Assembly (NCBI GenBank): GCA_023247875.1
Contig: JAHFFQ010000110.1
Span: 1 to 5,123 of the forward strand
Length of the DNA: 5,123 nucleotides
Origin: Candidatus Omnitrophota bacterium
GTDB lineage: Bacteria > Omnitrophota > Gorgyraeia > Gygaellales > Profunditerraquicolaceae
Direction: 5' to 3'
Position numbers and translations under genes: made by a program. Shown one piece after another: positions 1-5,123 of this stretch; position 1 is the stretch's first letter, and the number at the start of each line of letters is the position of its first letter. The notes below the pieces were generated by a model, which worked only from the letters and a program-made list of their open reading frames with translations, was not told where the DNA came from and made no database searches.

Positions 1-85
1 TGCACAATATCCCTCGGCAAAATATCTATAGGTAAAATATGCCAAGTCCCGCGGGTGACACGGAGGCGCTTCCCGCAATTAATCA

Positions 86-113
86 TTGTTTTTGATAATC
101 TTTGTGTTAAAAT
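86..113 (+). promoter_or_regulatory. Probable sigma70-type promoter for the zinc-ribbon membrane protein gene
   Basis: A -35-like TTGTTT (86-91) is separated by 16 bp from a -10-like TAAAAT (108-113). A TG one base before the -10 element (105-106) gives an extended -10. Transcription would start near 120, leaving a leader of about 36 nt that contains the strong ribosome binding site. The -35 match is modest, so the call rests mainly on the extended -10 and its position. Confidence 0.45.
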
Positions 114-141
114 TAGCGAAAATATTTATAAATTGATTGAG

Positions 142-151
142 AGGAGAGAGG
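142..151 (+). promoter_or_regulatory. Strong ribosome binding site of the first gene
   Basis: The purine run AGGAGAGAGG offers AGGAG at 142-146, 9 nt before the ATG at 156, and a second GAGAGG match closer to it. It fixes the start codon. It is the strongest Shine-Dalgarno sequence in the window along with the one before the receiver gene, and contrasts with the kinase and pseudopilin genes, which lack one. Confidence 0.75.
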
Positions 152-155
152 TAAA

Positions 156-515
156 ATGAAGCGTTTTCTTTTGTATTTATTCAGGTGGCAGTTAAGCACT
201 CCGATACTCTGGCTTGTGGTGCGCAAGATGGGGGCAGGTATCTGGTCAACGGTGCTGGCTAATTTGATCGGCGGGGTCATATTTTTCTGGGTGGACAAAT
301 TCATTTTTACCAGTTATGCGGTGGAGGTATGGCATTTTAAAGACACCGGCAAATGCGATAAGTGCGGTAAAGAGACCAGCCTTTGGAGGCTGGCCCGGGC
401 GCCCAATTACGATAAGAGGAATTCCCAGCCCATGTTTTTGTGCATGGCTTGCTCAAAGGAAAAAACAGAGCAACTCCGGAGAAAAGGCCTGAAGATCCGG
501 GGCAAAACTTTATAG
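156..515 (+). CDS. Small membrane protein with C-terminal zinc ribbon, function unknown
   Basis: This 119-residue protein has two parts. Residues about 4-53 are hydrophobic and probably form one long or two short membrane segments, with a conserved-looking core (RWQLSTPIL at 10-18, then ANLIGG at 35-40 and FFWVDKFIF at 43-51). That core resembles the membrane helices of GtrA-like small proteins, but the match is from memory and is not enough to name a family. Residues 67-99 hold two CxxC pairs (C67/C70 and C96/C99), the pattern of a zinc ribbon, followed by a basic tail rich in Lys and Arg. The basic tail suggests that the ribbon is cytoplasmic. The ATG at 156 is supported by a strong ribosome binding site. 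The cupin gene starts 5 nt after the stop, so the two are probably co-transcribed. I can assign no reaction or partner; the ribbon could bind nucleic acid or protein, or be structural. Confidence 0.75.
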   Translation: MKRFLLYLFRWQLSTPILWLVVRKMGAGIWSTVLANLIGGVIFFWVDKFIFTSYAVEVWHFKDTGKCDKCGKETSLWRLARAPNYDKRNSQPMFLCMACSKEKTEQLRRKGLKIRGKTL

Positions 516-520
516 CTGTA

Positions 521-847
521 ATGAAAAGAACTAAAGCATTTTCAGCCGAACTTAAGTCAAGGCAAAGATTTACGCGCCTGTTAGGGGATTCATCCAGGAT
601 GAAAGGCCTGCGTTCTGGTCTGGTTACTTTAAAGCCGCGGGAGTCGATCGGCGAGCATAAGACGGAGAATAAAGAGGAGGTGATTATTATCTTAGAAGGC
701 AGCGCCGTTATTTATCATGGAAAGAACAAGAGGATCAAAGCCCCCCCCAACACTTTCGTATATATCCCGCCGGAAACCGTTCACAATGTAAAAAACTCCG
801 GAAGCAAAACCCTCCGGTATATATATGTTACCGCAAGCCTTACGTAA
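521..847 (+). CDS. Single-domain cupin protein
   Basis: This 108-residue protein is one small beta-barrel of the cupin fold. Cupin motif 1 spans about residues 44-60: G44, H46, E52 and G60 are in place, but the usual second histidine of HxH is T48. Motif 2 spans about residues 83-92, with P83, H88 and N92. Three of the four usual metal ligands are therefore visible (H46, E52, H88), so a metal may still be bound, but an enzymatic role is not shown. Such stand-alone cupins can be sugar or small-ligand binding proteins, isomerases or oxygenases, and this one cannot be placed. The ATG at 521 gives a normal-length cupin; an in-frame upstream ATG at 440 lies inside the preceding gene and would add unrelated residues. 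No clear Shine-Dalgarno sequence precedes 521, so translation may be coupled to the upstream gene ending at 515. A run of eight C residues lies in the coding sequence at 741-748. Confidence 0.85.
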   Translation: MKRTKAFSAELKSRQRFTRLLGDSSRMKGLRSGLVTLKPRESIGEHKTENKEEVIIILEGSAVIYHGKNKRIKAPPNTFVYIPPETVHNVKNSGSKTLRYIYVTASLT

Positions 848-881
848 AATTTCTTGCATTGTGATTTTATTAATGTAAAAT
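844..881. repeat. Repeated GTAAAAT / ATTTTA words before the kinase gene
   Basis: GTAAAAT occurs at 844-850 and again at 875-881, exactly 31 bp apart. Its partial complement ATTTTA lies between them at 864-869, forming a 6-bp inverted repeat with TAAAAT at 876-881 across a 6-bp spacer. The second arm coincides with the proposed -10 element. It could be an operator, but in an AT-rich gap such words also arise by chance. Confidence 0.25.
854..881 (+). promoter_or_regulatory. Probable promoter for the histidine kinase and receiver genes
   Basis: TTGCAT (854-859) and TAAAAT (876-881) are separated by 16 bp, giving a start of transcription near 888 and a leader of about 22 nt before the kinase ATG at 911. 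It matches the spacing seen in the other two promoter candidates in the window. The -35 element keeps only the TTG of the consensus. Confidence 0.45.
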
Positions 882-910
882 GAAATCAGCCTGTTCATCT
901 CAAGAAATCT

Positions 911-3457
911 ATGAAAATAGCCAATAGAATATCCCTTTCTTTTTTAACCCTCATCATCCTCCTTACCGTTATCGCTTCATCAATTTTTTATCTCATCGCC
1001 AGAGATAATCTTCAGAACGCAATTTATGCGCAACTGGAAATAACCAGCCAGCAAAGCAGCGGGAACGTCGCAACATATCTGGAGATGCTAAAAATTTATA
1101 CAGTGCAATTTTCCAAGAGCGTGGTTTTAGAGAATCTTTTGCAGGCGCTCAAGAAAAGTCCCCAGGCTAGCAAGGAAACTTTTGATACGGCCATGAAAAG
1201 GCTAAGGAGGACCAAGGCGGAGGATCCCGAAATATATGAATTCCTGCTTTTAGACGCCTCCGGCCGGGTAGTGGCTTCCTCCGATGAAGGCAGTGTAGGG
1301 TTAGATAAATCTAAAGACGAGTATTTTCTCAATGCAAGAAAAAATGTTTTTATTAAAGATGCCTATTATTCCGAACAGTTAAAAGAGCGCCTGATCGCCG
1401 TAGCAGCGCCTTTTTTAGACAGCAACACGGATGAATTTATCGGGGTACTGGTTGCCCGTGTAAAAATGTTGGGTATAGATAAAATACTGGCGGAATCAGC
1501 CGGCGCAAGCCAAACCGGAGAAGTTTACATTGTAAACAAAAACGGCTACATGATCACCCCGTCAAAATTCCTAAAAGACACTTTTTTAAAGCAGAAAGTC
1601 GATATTGCTGGTTTCAGGAAGGGCCTGCTGGACAGGCAGGTGACCATATCCTCGGATTACCGGGGGGTAAGGGTCTTGGGTAGCCATGTGTATATACCGG
1701 AAATGCAATGGTACCTCTTTGCCCAGATCGACGAGAAAGAGGCCTTTGCGCCTTTGGCCAAGCTCTATGTCCTTTTCCTGATCATATTATTCACCGTGCC
1801 GCTCTTTGCCTATCTATTAAGTATGTATCTTGCCAAAGTTATCGTTGAGCCTATTCATAAGCTGCAGAAAGGAATGGAAATAATCGGCGAAGGCAATTTA
1901 GAGCATAAAGTCGCAACCAACGCCAGGGATGAGATCGGCCAGTTATCCAGGGCATTTGACAATATGACCGGAAATTTACAAAAGAGTGAAGAGAGATTTC
2001 AGACCATGGTCAATAATATACCCGGGGCGATTTATCGCGCCACCGATGACATACAGAGGACCATGAATTTCATCAGCAGGGAGATCAAGGATATCTGCGG
2101 TTATCCTGCGGAGGATTTTATCGGGAACAAGAACAGGAGTTATGCCAGTATTATTTATTCCGAGGACCGTCGGATGATGGATGAAACGATCCGCAAAGCC
2201 GTGGAGAGTAAAAGTTCTTATACCCTGGAGTACCGCATTGTATGCTCCGATAATTCCGTAAAATGGGTTTATGAAAAAGGACAGGGGCTTTTTGACGAGG
2301 AGGGCAGGCTGCTCTGTCTGGATGGCGGGATATTTGATGTCAATGAGCACAAAAAGAGGGAAAACAGGCTGGTTGCCTTAAACCGCGCGGTTGAGCAGAG
2401 CCCGGCAGCGGTGGCGATCACCGATAAAAACGGGATCATGACATATGTTAACCCTAAGTTCGAGGAGATGACCGGGTATCCTGCCGCGGAGGTGATCGGC
2501 AAGAACCCGCGCATCCTTAAATCCGGCCGTCAGGGCCCTGAATTTTATAAAGAACTATGGGGTACTATCCTTTCCGGAAGAACCTGGAACGGGGAATTCC
2601 ATAACAAGAAAAAAGACGGCTCACTGTATTGGGAGAATGCCTATATCTCGGCGGTAAGGGATGTAAAAGGAGAGATCATCAATTTTATCGCGGTCAAGGA
2701 GGACATAACCGAACGCAAGAGGATGTTGGAGGAACTGGAAAACAAGAACAGGGAGCTGCTTAAGCTTGATAACTTGAAATCCGAATTTGTTTCCGTGGTT
2801 TCCCATGAGTTGCGCACCCCGCTTTCTATCATCAAGGAAGGGGTAAGCCTGGTCCTGGATGGAGTTATCGGCGAGATCAGCCCTACCCAGAACAAGGTCC
2901 TCGCTACCTCCAGGAATAACATCGACCGCTTAAGCCGGATCATCAACAGCCTTCTGGATATCTCCAAGATCGAATCCGGTAAAGTAGAGTTGAAAAAGAA
3001 AGCCGTTGACCTGAAGGTATTGATAAAGAATGTGGTTGCCTTGTTTGAAACTAAGGCGCGGGAAAGAGGCCTGGAGATAAAGGTAAGCCTGCCGCCGGAA
3101 GAAAAGTTGAATCTCTGTCTTGATGAAGACAGAATAATCCAGGTTTTTACCAACCTGATCGGTAACTCCCTTAAATTTACCGAAAGAGGGTATATCGGTA
3201 TCTCGCTGGTTGACAAGGGAAGCGAGTTTGAATTTACGGTCAGCGATACGGGCATAGGCATTTCCGCCGAGGACCTGCCAAAGGTGTTCAGAAAGTTCAT
3301 GCAATTCGGCCGGGTTGCCGGAAACGGCGAAAAGGGAACGGGTTTAGGGCTTTCCATTGTTAAGGGACTGATAGAACTGCATGATGGCAGGATCTGGGTT
3401 GAGAGTGAACCCGGCAAAGGCTCAGAGTTTATTTTTACCCTGCCCAAGGATTCCTGA
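911..3457 (+). CDS. Membrane sensor histidine kinase (Cache-HAMP-PAS-PAS-HisKA-HATPase)
   Basis: This 848-residue protein autophosphorylates on histidine in response to a signal and passes the phosphate to a receiver. Domains in order: membrane helix at about 8-30; extracytoplasmic double-Cache-like sensor at about 35-280; second membrane helix at about 283-308; HAMP linker at about 305-358 (P314, then DEIGQLSRAFD at 340-350); PAS at about 361-481; PAS with its C-terminal PAC strand at about 486-603; short coiled coil at about 603-622; HisKA with the phospho-acceptor H632 in SHELRTP, whose following E633 and T636 form the ExxT motif linked to phosphatase activity. The ATPase domain at about 735-846 has all its boxes: N752 in the N box, DTGIGI at 779-784, F box near 793-797 and GTGLGL at 809-814. 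It therefore looks fully active. The ligand is unknown. No good Shine-Dalgarno sequence precedes the ATG, but the N-terminal basic residues and first helix fit this start. The cognate receiver gene follows 37 nt downstream. Confidence 0.95.
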   Translation: MKIANRISLSFLTLIILLTVIASSIFYLIARDNLQNAIYAQLEITSQQSSGNVATYLEMLKIYTVQFSKSVVLENLLQALKKSPQASKETFDTAMKRLRRTKAEDPEIYEFLLLDASGRVVASSDEGSVGLDKSKDEYFLNARKNVFIKDAYYSEQLKERLIAVAAPFLDSNTDEFIGVLVARVKMLGIDKILAESAGASQTGEVYIVNKNGYMITPSKFLKDTFLKQKVDIAGFRKGLLDRQVTISSDYRGVRVLGSHVYIPEMQWYLFAQIDEKEAFAPLAKLYVLFLIILFTVPLFAYLLSMYLAKVIVEPIHKLQKGMEIIGEGNLEHKVATNARDEIGQLSRAFDNMTGNLQKSEERFQTMVNNIPGAIYRATDDIQRTMNFISREIKDICGYPAEDFIGNKNRSYASIIYSEDRRMMDETIRKAVESKSSYTLEYRIVCSDNSVKWVYEKGQGLFDEEGRLLCLDGGIFDVNEHKKRENRLVALNRAVEQSPAAVAITDKNGIMTYVNPKFEEMTGYPAAEVIGKNPRILKSGRQGPEFYKELWGTILSGRTWNGEFHNKKKDGSLYWENAYISAVRDVKGEIINFIAVKEDITERKRMLEELENKNRELLKLDNLKSEFVSVVSHELRTPLSIIKEGVSLVLDGVIGEISPTQNKVLATSRNNIDRLSRIINSLLDISKIESGKVELKKKAVDLKVLIKNVVALFETKARERGLEIKVSLPPEEKLNLCLDEDRIIQVFTNLIGNSLKFTERGYIGISLVDKGSEFEFTVSDTGIGISAEDLPKVFRKFMQFGRVAGNGEKGTGLGLSIVKGLIELHDGRIWVESEPGKGSEFIFTLPKDS

Positions 3458-3483
3458 AGAAAAGCCCTGGTCTGACAGATTGC

Positions 3484-3490
3484 GGAGGTG
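3484..3490 (+). promoter_or_regulatory. Ribosome binding site that decides the GTG start of the receiver gene
   Basis: GGAGG at 3484-3488 lies 6 nt before the GTG at 3495. It shows that translation starts at this GTG and not at the in-frame ATG at 3381, which lies inside the kinase gene and would add residues that are not part of a receiver domain. Confidence 0.8.
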
Positions 3491-3494
3491 CGCG

Positions 3495-3872
3495 GTGGAA
3501 AAGAAAAAGATCCTAATAATTGATGATGAGCAGGATTTAGTGGATTTTGTAAAAATCAGGCTTGAAACCAATGACTACCAGGTGTTTAGTGCCTACAGCG
3601 GAGAAGAAGGGATTGTTACCTGCGTCCGGGAAAACCCGGATCTGGTGCTTTTGGATATTTTAATACCTAAGATCGATGGTTTCAAAGTATGTCAGGCGCT
3701 CAAAAAGGCCCCTTCCACCGCAGGCATTCCTATAATTATGCTCACAGCAAAAGACCGCACAGAAGATATAAAATCAGCCAAGGAGGCAGGGGCAGACGGA
3801 TATATTATCAAGCCCTTTGACAGCGCCACCCTGCTTTTGAGTATTAAGGACCAGCTGGCTAAAGTGAAGTAA
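3495..3872 (+). CDS. Stand-alone response regulator receiver protein (CheY-like)
   Basis: This 125-residue protein is a single receiver domain that accepts phosphate from a histidine kinase, almost certainly the one encoded 37 nt upstream. The key residues are all present: the acidic pair D10/D11 after the first strand, the phospho-acceptor D54 in LLD, the switch T84 in MLTA, and K106 followed by P107. The domain ends with the protein, so there is no DNA-binding, GGDEF or other output module. Phosphorylation must act through a partner protein or a further phosphorelay step encoded elsewhere. The GTG start at 3495 is chosen because of the strong ribosome binding site and because the protein then begins directly with the basic stretch and first strand typical of the family. 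The length is normal for a CheY-type protein. No terminator hairpin is visible after the stop. Confidence 0.95.
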   Translation: MEKKKILIIDDEQDLVDFVKIRLETNDYQVFSAYSGEEGIVTCVRENPDLVLLDILIPKIDGFKVCQALKKAPSTAGIPIIMLTAKDRTEDIKSAKEAGADGYIIKPFDSATLLLSIKDQLAKVK

Positions 3873-3878
3873 AAGTGA

Positions 3879-3906
3879 TTGCTAAAACCTTGATTTGTGC
3901 TAATAT
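3879..3906 (+). promoter_or_regulatory. Probable promoter for the pseudopilin-DUF2344-RNase G genes
   Basis: TTGCTA (3879-3884) and TAATAT (3901-3906) are separated by 16 bp, and TG at 3898-3899 makes an extended -10. Transcription would start near 3913, leaving only about 7 nt before the ATG at 3920. An alternative pair, TTGATT (3890-3895) with TAAAAT (3914-3919) at 18 bp, would start transcription inside the gene and fits the first ATG less well. Confidence 0.45.
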
Positions 3907-3919
3907 TGTTAGATAAAAT

Positions 3920-4336
3920 ATGAGAAAAAATCAAAAAGCCAGGAGTTTTGTGACTATCATGATCGTGATAGCGCTAAGCGCGCTTTTATTGCGTTTAGGC
4001 TTACACAAGCTGATCATTTTTAACATCGAACAGAACCAGCTCATCGCCCAGGGTAACCTGAAGCTTCTTTCAGCAGCCCTTGAGAACTTTGCCAGGAGCA
4101 ACAAAGGCGAATATCCTTCGCAGATAAGCCTCCTTACCAAATCCGATCCGGCCTACCTGGAAAGGAACTACATCATGGATTCGCCGATCAAGGGCTATGA
4201 ATATGATTGTCAGCGCGTTGACCCTAAGGGCTACAATTGCCAGGCTCTGCCGGTGAATTGCAAGTTTACCGGAAGGAATATCTATACCGTATCCACCGGC
4301 GGATTGGTCATCACCGAGAATTGCGATAAGGAGTAA
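3920..4336 (+). CDS. Degenerate type II secretion / type IV pilin-like (pseudopilin) protein
   Basis: This 138-residue protein begins with a basic stretch (residues 2-8) and a hydrophobic helix at about 10-35, then an amphipathic helix at about 36-60 and a small C-terminal region. The layout and the helix (NLKLLSAALENFARSNKGEYP, 46-66) resemble pseudopilins of the G/H type, in which such a helix precedes a small beta domain. The canonical prepilin peptidase site is not intact: no clear Gly at the cleavage position and no Glu at mature position 5, where the sequence reads SFVTIMIVIAL. It may therefore stay as an uncleaved membrane-anchored protein. Four cysteines (C97, C107, C114, C135) in the C-terminal part could form disulfides if it is exported. 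The ATG at 3920 has no Shine-Dalgarno sequence; a start at the internal ATG at 3959 would remove the basic N-terminus. The next gene follows by 8 nt and its ribosome binding site lies in the end of this gene. Confidence 0.65.
   Translation: MRKNQKARSFVTIMIVIALSALLLRLGLHKLIIFNIEQNQLIAQGNLKLLSAALENFARSNKGEYPSQISLLTKSDPAYLERNYIMDSPIKGYEYDCQRVDPKGYNCQALPVNCKFTGRNIYTVSTGGLVITENCDKE
4328..4333 (+). promoter_or_regulatory. Ribosome binding site of the DUF2344 gene, inside the preceding gene
   Basis: AAGGAG lies in the last two sense codons of the pseudopilin-like gene, 11 nt before the GTG at 4345. The spacing is slightly long but supports that GTG, and indicates that the two genes share a transcript. 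Confidence 0.6.
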
Positions 4337-4344
4337 AGACAAGG

Positions 4345-4650
4345 GTGTATAGAGTAAATTTTATTTTTTCCAAAAAAGGCCTGATGCGTTATATTTCGCA
4401 TTTAGACCTTATGCGCCTGTTCATGCGCGCGATGCGCCGCGCCGAGCTGCCGTTGAAGATGTCGGAAGGGTTTAGCCCGCACCCCAAGCTAAGCCTGAAG
4501 AGGGCCTTAAAATTAGGCGTGGAAAGCGAGCATGAAGAAGCTTCCATCCTCCTGAGGTTTCCGGTTGAGCCGGCTGATTTTAGAAACAGGCTGCAAAAAC
4601 AACTGCCAGAAGGGATAGAAGTAAAAGATGTCCAAGGAAATTTTAATTAA
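4345..4650 (+). CDS. Short TIGR03936/DUF2344 radical-SAM-associated protein
   Basis: This 101-residue protein matches the N-terminal half of the TIGR03936 (DUF2344) family. The recognisable signature is RYISHLDLMRLFMRAMRR (15-32), followed by the GFSPHPKLSL block (42-51) and LGVESEHEE (57-65). Known members are usually around twice this length and are typically encoded beside, or fused to, a radical SAM protein of the TIGR03960 type. Their molecular role is not established; the neighbourhood suggests RNA or ribosome modification. Here the protein stops just after the stretch LPEGIEVKDV, which in longer members lies mid-domain. The stop is followed in frame by unrelated sequence and the RNase gene already overlaps it, so this is a genuine short form rather than a frameshift. 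It starts with GTG, supported by AAGGAG. It overlaps the RNase gene by 23 nt, so the two are translationally linked. Confidence 0.85.
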   Translation: MYRVNFIFSKKGLMRYISHLDLMRLFMRAMRRAELPLKMSEGFSPHPKLSLKRALKLGVESEHEEASILLRFPVEPADFRNRLQKQLPEGIEVKDVQGNFN

Positions 4651-5123
4651 TGCCGAAGCCCAGGAAAAACGCGTTGCCATAGTTGATAACGGCCTGCTCC
4701 TTGAGTTCCATATTGAGCGGCCGCAGGACCGTACCATCGTAGGGAATATCTATAAAGGGAGGATCGAAGCTGTGCTGCCGTCGATCGGGGCGGCTTTCGT
4801 GGATATCGGCCTGGTCAAAAACGGCTTCCTGTATTTATCCGAGATCGAATCCGCCTATGAAACTTTAGAGTCGCCGCAGCAGACCCCGATCAAAGAGGTA
4901 AAAAAAGGACAGGAGGTTTTAGTCCAGGTAGTCAAGGAATCATTCGGCACCAAAGGCCCGCGGCTTTCCACGGAGATCGGTTTAGCCGGCAGGTATCTGG
5001 TAATTATGCCCCTCGATAAACAGGGGGGTATCTCCCGGCGCATCGAGGATGAGAGCGAGAGAAAGCGCCTGCGCGAGATATTCAAGGAGCTTAAATTCCC
5101 CGAGCCGGTAGGTTTTATCGTGC
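4628..5123 (+). CDS. rng: Ribonuclease E/G family protein, 5' part (cut by window end)
   Basis: The first 165 residues of a ribonuclease E/G are present and the frame is open at the window edge. The enzyme is a single-strand-specific endoribonuclease acting in rRNA maturation and mRNA decay. The N-terminal strand (MSKEILINAE at 1-10), then DRTIVGNIYKGRI (34-46) and the S1-domain run of VLPSIGAAFVDIG (49-61) with NGFLYLSEI (65-73), are characteristic. The S1 region continues to about 117, and is followed by the LAGRYLVIMP and ISRRI blocks (119-139) typical of the start of the RNase E/G catalytic region. The catalytic aspartates and zinc link lie beyond the window. The S1 domain begins close to the N-terminus, as in RNase G and short RNase E forms; whether a C-terminal degradosome scaffold exists cannot be seen. 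The ATG overlaps the end of the DUF2344 gene by 23 nt. An AGAAGGGA stretch at 4608-4615 is a distant ribosome binding site candidate, so coupling to the upstream gene is likely. Confidence 0.95.
   Translation, partial: MSKEILINAEAQEKRVAIVDNGLLLEFHIERPQDRTIVGNIYKGRIEAVLPSIGAAFVDIGLVKNGFLYLSEIESAYETLESPQQTPIKEVKKGQEVLVQVVKESFGTKGPRLSTEIGLAGRYLVIMPLDKQGGISRRIEDESERKRLREIFKELKFPEPVGFIV

Larger units (their letters stand above)
1..155. other. 5' intergenic stretch with no supportable gene
   Basis: No gene can be supported here. One forward frame is open from base 1 to the stop at 157-159, but it has no ATG or recognisable protein motif, and an opening of about 53 codons can occur by chance. The left part is AT-rich, with a 7-bp direct repeat (AAAATAT at 19-25 and 34-40). 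The middle is GC-rich, with a CCCGCGGG palindrome at 48-55 and a possible 5-bp stem (GCGGG 51-55 with CCCGC 72-76). The right part carries the promoter and ribosome binding site of the first gene. The end of an upstream gene on either strand cannot be recognised. Confidence 0.5.

Noticed and set aside
51..93. Rho-independent terminator (GCGGG 51-55 with CCCGC 72-76, then T run at 89-93)
   Set aside because: The stem is only 5 bp with a 16-nt loop, and the T run begins 12 nt after the stem.
1..159. Forward frame open from the window edge to 159 as the tail of an upstream gene
   Set aside because: No recognisable motif, composition swings from AT-rich to GC-rich, and it would end inside the start of a well-supported gene; an opening of this length can arise by chance.
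440..520. Longer form of the cupin starting at the ATG at 440
   Set aside because: The added residues lie inside the zinc-ribbon gene in another frame and have no cupin character; the ATG at 521 gives a normal single-domain length.
797..818. Small inverted repeat (CCGGA/TCCGG) near the end of the cupin gene as a terminator
   Set aside because: It is a 5-bp stem inside coding sequence with no following T run.
880..927. Short leader ORF of 15 codons overlapping the kinase start
   Set aside because: Its ATG overlaps the proposed -10 element, so the transcript would start downstream of it; no ribosome binding site.
2641..3447. Long open frame on the minus strand opposite the kinase catalytic region
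   Set aside because: It is serine- and leucine-rich low-complexity translation typical of the antisense of a conserved gene, while the plus strand encodes intact HisKA and ATPase motifs.
3381..3494. Longer form of the receiver protein starting at 3381
   Set aside because: It would overlap the kinase C-terminus and add non-receiver residues; the strong GGAGG before the GTG at 3495 settles the start.

Overview
The window looks like ordinary bacterial chromosome from an uncultured lineage. The best guess is Candidatus Omnitrophota or a close relative. This rests on the general style of the proteins, the short radical-SAM-associated protein placed directly before an RNase E/G gene, and a degenerate pseudopilin. 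It is an inference from recall, not from a search. All seven supported genes lie on the + strand, and no mobile element, CRISPR array, tRNA or rRNA was seen.

Layout: positions 1-155 hold no supportable gene, only a probable promoter and a strong ribosome binding site for the first gene. Positions 156-847 carry two small genes 5 nt apart: a membrane protein with a C-terminal zinc ribbon, and a single-domain cupin. Positions 848-910 form a short AT-rich gap with a promoter candidate and repeated TAAAAT/ATTTTA words. Positions 911-3872 carry a two-component pair: a large membrane histidine kinase (Cache, HAMP, PAS, PAS, HisKA, HATPase) and, 37 nt later, a stand-alone receiver protein. Positions 3873-3919 are a second short gap with a promoter. 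Positions 3920-5123 carry a pseudopilin-like protein, a half-length TIGR03936/DUF2344 protein and the 5' part of a ribonuclease E/G gene cut by the window edge. The last two overlap by 23 nt.

How the genes work together: the kinase and receiver probably form one phosphorelay. The kinase senses an extracytoplasmic ligand and perhaps a cytoplasmic cue through its PAS domains. The receiver has no DNA-binding domain, so its output must be a protein partner or a further phosphotransfer step. The DUF2344 protein and RNase G are translationally linked and belong to a conserved RNA/ribosome-related neighbourhood. The pseudopilin-like gene just upstream probably shares their transcript without obvious functional relation. 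No clear new multi-gene system is visible. The points most worth a second look are the half-length DUF2344 protein without its usual radical-SAM partner next door, the degenerate pseudopilin, the membrane zinc-ribbon protein, and the starts that lack Shine-Dalgarno sequences.
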